Source: Clostridia bacterium (GTDB lineage: Bacteria; Bacillota_A; Clostridia; Oscillospirales; CAG-272). Taken from it: a stretch of DNA of 6,602 nt. Positions 4,607 through 6,602 of this stretch are shown piece by piece. The notes below the pieces were generated by a model, which ran no database searches, was not told the DNA's origin, and saw only the letters and a list, made by a program, of their open reading frames with translations. Numbering within the stretch: position 1 is the stretch's first letter; every line of letters starts with the position of its first letter. The position numbers and the translations under genes were made by a program. The stretch lies in NCBI GenBank assembly GCA_017935805.1, contig JAGBGV010000312.1, positions 1-6,602 on the forward strand, written 5' to 3'.

Positions 4607-6445
4607 ATGAAGATTTTAGATAAAATCAGCTCTCCCGAGGACGTAAAGCAGCTTGACATGAGTGAGCTCTGCACCCTCGCGGGAGAGATTCGTGAAAAGA
4701 TAATAGAAACAGCGGCGTCGGGCGGCGGTCATCTTGCTTCCAATCTTGGAATCACAGATGCGACTGTAGCTCTGCACCGCGTCTTTTCATGCCCGGACGA
4801 CTCCATCGTGTTCGACGTGGGTCATCAGGCATATGCTCACAAGCTGCTCACGGGCAGAGCGACGGATTTTCACACTCTCAGACAAGCGGGCGGTATCTCC
4901 GGATTCACCAACCGAGGAGAAAGCAAGTTCGATACGGTGACTGCAGGTCATTCGGGCACTTCTCTCTCAACTGCTGTGGGTATAGCCGAGGCAAACCGAC
5001 TTGCAGGCAGAGACAACTGGGCTGTGGCAGTCATTGGCGACGGCTCATTTACAAACGGCATGGTGTTCGAGGCACTTCAGCAGCTTTCAGGGTCTGATCT
5101 GCGGCTGGTAATTCTGCTCAACGACAACGAAATGTCAATTTCCAAGAACGTGGGCGGTTTTTCCCGATATTTGTCCACCATCCGTACATCTGAAGGATAT
5201 TTCACCTTCAAAATGCGTCTGAACAAGCTACTGCGCTCCATTCCCCTGATCGGCGAAGCGGTAGCTGTGGGCGCATATCGTATAAAGGAGTTCATGAAGC
5301 GACTTTTCGGTGCGCAGACATGGTTTGAGGCGCTGGGACTTGAATACATCGGTCCGGTGGACGGCAATGACATCAAAAAAACGGTAGCCGTCCTTGAAGA
5401 AGCAAAGTTCATGAGCTGCCCCGTTATCGTCCATATTAAAACGAAAAAAGGTCTCGGATATTCACCTGCCGAGGAGCATCCCGAGAAATATCACAGCACA
5501 GGCGGCTTCCGACTTGACGGCGAGGATATGCCACGAGAGAAAAAGCGCACTTTCACAGACGAGCTCTCCGACTGCTTGTGCGATCTCGCAGAGCAGGACC
5601 CGGGAATTGTGGGAATCACCGCGGCAATGACTGACGGATGCGGACTTGGGGAATTCTCGAAGAAGTATCCCGAGCGTTTCTTTGACGTGGGAATTGCCGA
5701 GGAGCACGCAGTCACAACAGCGGCTGGCCTCGCGATCGGCGGCAAAAAGGACGGAATCACTCCCGCCCTCGTGTTGTACTCCACCTTCTCACAGCGAGTT
5801 TTCGACCAGCTTTGGCATGATATTTCCCTGCAGAGAGATGTGCACGTTATGCTAATGCTCAGCCACAGCGGACTTGTTCCGGGAGACGGCGTAACGCATC
5901 AGGGCATTTACGACGTGCCGCTTCTGACAGCTATCCCCGGTACAACGGTATACTCCCCCGATGATTTTGCCGCATTCCGACAGTCGGTAAAGGAGGCATA
6001 CAAGGGCGAGGGGCTCTGCGTTGTTCGCTATCCCAAGTCCGGTGAAGCGAAATATGATACGGAATTTGAGGATCACGGCACATGGAAAGCCGCAGGATGT
6101 GGCAAAACAGTAGTCGTCACCTACGGCAGAGTGGCGGAAAACGTGGCAAAAGCGGCTCTCGAGGCTGAAGCTGACTTCACCCTTGTTGTTCTGCGCAGGA
6201 TATATCCCCTGCCCGAGGACGAAGAGTTCAAGGGGCTTATAAATTCCGCCGAGCGAGTGCTGTTTATTGAGGAAGGCGTTCGCAGCGGCGGCATCGGTGA
6301 GCATCTTGCATCCGCCGACTGGGTAGAGAAAAAGGTGAAGATCCGTGCGATCACCGATCCCTTCATCCCCCACGGAGACATAAATCATCTGATGAAGCAT
6401 GCCGAGCTGGATGCAGATAGCCTCTCGGAATGGATAAAAGAATAA
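4607..6445 (+). CDS. dxs: 1-deoxy-D-xylulose-5-phosphate synthase, divergent form
   Basis: Dxs condenses pyruvate and glyceraldehyde 3-phosphate, using thiamine diphosphate and Mg2+, to give DXP, the entry to the MEP isoprenoid pathway and a precursor of thiamine and pyridoxal. The 612 aa length is normal. Visible features are GGGH (H42), the cofactor motif GDGSFTNG (144-151) with LNDN (171-174), YHSTGG (H296), catalytic E365 in GIAEEHAVT, STFSQR (R397), D427 and H431 in GDGVTHQG, and a C-terminal transketolase-like domain (about 495-605). Several usually invariant positions differ: the DRAG motif reads SHSG (H420 instead of the substrate-phosphate arginine), GPxDGH reads GPVDGN (N254), and RYPR reads RYPK (K477). 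Activity is likely but not certain. The ATG at 4607 matches the family N-terminus; an in-frame TTG at 4568 would lie inside dnaB. No clear Shine-Dalgarno precedes 4607, so translation may be coupled to dnaB. Confidence 0.9.
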   Translation: MKILDKISSPEDVKQLDMSELCTLAGEIREKIIETAASGGGHLASNLGITDATVALHRVFSCPDDSIVFDVGHQAYAHKLLTGRATDFHTLRQAGGISGFTNRGESKFDTVTAGHSGTSLSTAVGIAEANRLAGRDNWAVAVIGDGSFTNGMVFEALQQLSGSDLRLVILLNDNEMSISKNVGGFSRYLSTIRTSEGYFTFKMRLNKLLRSIPLIGEAVAVGAYRIKEFMKRLFGAQTWFEALGLEYIGPVDGNDIKKTVAVLEEAKFMSCPVIVHIKTKKGLGYSPAEEHPEKYHSTGGFRLDGEDMPREKKRTFTDELSDCLCDLAEQDPGIVGITAAMTDGCGLGEFSKKYPERFFDVGIAEEHAVTTAAGLAIGGKKDGITPALVLYSTFSQRVFDQLWHDISLQRDVHVMLMLSHSGLVPGDGVTHQGIYDVPLLTAIPGTTVYSPDDFAAFRQSVKEAYKGEGLCVVRYPKSGEAKYDTEFEDHGTWKAAGCGKTVVVTYGRVAENVAKAALEAEADFTLVVLRRIYPLPEDEEFKGLINSAERVLFIEEGVRSGGIGEHLASADWVEKKVKIRAITDPFIPHGDINHLMKHAELDADSLSEWIKE

Positions 6446-6452
6446 AAAATCA

Positions 6453-6499
6453 GGGTGTAGCTTTAGTCAAGCCAAAGCTGCACCCATTTTGTTTTGTTT
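6453..6499 (+). terminator. Intrinsic terminator after dxs
   Basis: A 12-bp stem pairs GGGTGTAGCTTT (6453-6464) with AAAGCTGCACCC (6474-6485), with one G-U wobble and a 9-nt loop, followed by a T-rich run to 6499. It starts 8 nt after the dxs stop and clearly ends the gene group. The A run at 6445-6449 would act as a U tract on the other strand, so it may be bidirectional. Confidence 0.92.
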
Positions 6500-6512
6500 A
6501 GATTGAGTGAAA

Positions 6513-6602
6513 AGATTCTTCGAGGTCAGAATGACAAGCAAACGCTTTATTTTGTCATCCTGAGTGTAGCGTAGCGGAATCGAAGGATCTCAAATAGATT
6601 CT
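6513..6602. repeat. Two partial TGTCATCCTGAG-family palindromes at the window end
   Basis: A short right half, AGATTCTTCG (6513-6522) then TCAGAATGACA (6526-6536), is followed after 16 bp by a left half: TGTCATCCTGAG (6553-6564) and CGAAGGATCT (6581-6590). The second copy continues with AGATTCT (6596-6602) and is cut by the window edge, so its right half probably lies just outside. Both match the arms of the element at 3005-3093. TCAGAATGACA and TGTCATCCTGA can also pair with each other at 10 of 11 positions around the spacer. The region is noncoding and lies just past the terminator. Confidence 0.8.

Noticed and set aside
5852..6400. Minus-strand 182-aa reading frame within dxs
   Set aside because: It is antisense to a clearly conserved gene, has no recognisable domain or ribosome binding site, and arises from codon bias on the coding strand.

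Overview
The window looks like chromosomal DNA from a low-to-mid GC Gram-positive bacterium of the class Clostridia, probably Ruminococcus or a close relative in the Oscillospiraceae. The reasons are the gene order gdpP-rplI-dnaB, which is typical of Firmicutes, the protein sequences, and intergenic gaps packed with short palindromic repeats. The genus is an inference; no 16S or other marker is present.

Layout. Positions 1-363 hold no gene. They carry a degenerate repeat region (about 21-208) and then an extended -10 promoter (259-287). Four genes follow, all on the + strand: gdpP (364-2379, membrane c-di-AMP phosphodiesterase), rplI (2542-2985, ribosomal protein L9), dnaB (3253-4590, replicative helicase) and dxs (4607-6445, a divergent 1-deoxy-D-xylulose-5-phosphate synthase). 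A strong intrinsic terminator (6453-6499) closes the group. After it come one short half and the start of another copy of a dispersed palindrome that runs off the window end.

The genes are conventional housekeeping functions: second-messenger turnover, translation, chromosome replication and isoprenoid precursor supply. They probably share at least part of one transcript. The gaps before and after rplI are not conventional. Each holds a near-identical 39-base header followed by a tandem array of mini-hairpins joined by ATATCAC or ACATCAC linkers, ending just before the ribosome binding site of the next gene. Stem sequences differ from unit to unit but stay paired, which argues that the structure matters. 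The rplI-dnaB gap also holds an 89-bp imperfect palindrome that can fold as a cloverleaf. Its right end supplies a good -35 box for a possible dnaB promoter.

The most unusual content is therefore the repeat system between the genes, followed by a Dxs protein with substitutions at several conserved positions.
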